From JAKBCQ01 sp021807585 (GTDB lineage: Bacteria; Planctomycetota; Planctomycetia; Isosphaerales; Isosphaeraceae): a DNA stretch of 15,563 bases. The notes beneath the pieces were generated by a model. The model saw only the letters and a program-made list of their open reading frames with translations, searched no databases and was not told the DNA's origin. Positions 15,539-15,563 of this stretch are shown piece by piece (the first letter of the stretch is position 1; each line of letters starts with the position of its first letter). The stretch spans positions 1 to 15,563 of the forward strand of contig DAHWFG010000426.1 of assembly GCA_027325115.1 (NCBI GenBank), given 5' to 3'. Both the position numbers and the translations under genes were made by a program.

Positions 15539-15555
15539 GGATCGTCGAACGATCC
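15539..15555. other. Inverted repeat upstream of tpx
   Basis: GGATCGT (15539-15545) and ACGATCC (15549-15555) flank CGA. It lies 40 bp upstream of the tpx start and could be an operator or leader hairpin; GATCG-rich palindromes are common in this genome, so evidence is weak. Confidence 0.3.
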
Positions 15556-15563
15556 TGCTTGAT

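Overview
The window is a high-GC, GATCG-rich bacterial chromosome segment, most likely from a planctomycete (an Isosphaeraceae-like lineage would fit). That is an inference from gene content: an ECF sigma factor followed by a small Cys/His-containing partner, a secreted c-type haem protein joined to a copper type II monooxygenase fold, a response regulator with an excisionase/MerR-type HTH placed before its receiver, and a soluble histidine kinase with a degenerate HD-like front half. No phage, transposase, CRISPR, rRNA or tRNA signal was seen.

Layout. 1-1371 (+): 3' part of a DUF885-family putative metallopeptidase, then a candidate terminator near 1477-1517. 1763-2731 (+): lipoprotein-like N-acetylmuramoyl-alanine amidase, convergent with a NUDIX hydrolase (2748-3332, -). 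3527-4165 and 4228-4668 (+): ECF sigma factor and putative zinc-binding partner. 4669-4967: a convergent spacer with an AT-rich box and a run of stem-loops. 4968-5963 (-): quinone-oxidoreductase-like MDR protein. 5964-6276: a divergent spacer with a second AT-rich box and a very good sigma70-type promoter. 6277-7584 (+): class III PLP aminotransferase, ending on a TTAA shared with the stop of gluQ (7581-8582, -). 8712-10043 (+): c-type haem plus PHM-like copper protein. 10246-12309 (+): mnmG with an 80-residue tail. 12310-12618: second strong promoter and a long structured leader with a possible 56-codon ORF. 12619-13197 and 13254-14918 (+): HTH-receiver response regulator and histidine kinase. 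14972-15499 (-): thiol peroxidase, convergent with the kinase across a 10-bp stem-loop.

How the genes relate. Most are single transcription units of general metabolism and maintenance: peptide and cell-wall turnover, nucleotide-sugar clean-up, tRNA modification (mnmG at U34 of several tRNAs, gluQ at queuosine-34 of tRNA-Asp) and peroxide defence. Two regulatory pairs stand out: sigma factor plus partner, and response regulator plus kinase. The second is the more interesting unit, with a strong promoter, a leader of about 250 nt, a possible translationally coupled leader ORF, and unusual domain arrangements in both proteins. I found no clear, wholly new multi-gene system. The observations most worth following are the response-regulator leader, the two near-identical promoters, the nested palindromes inside gluQ, the AT-rich near-repeats bracketing the oxidoreductase, and the haem/copper fusion with all copper ligands kept.
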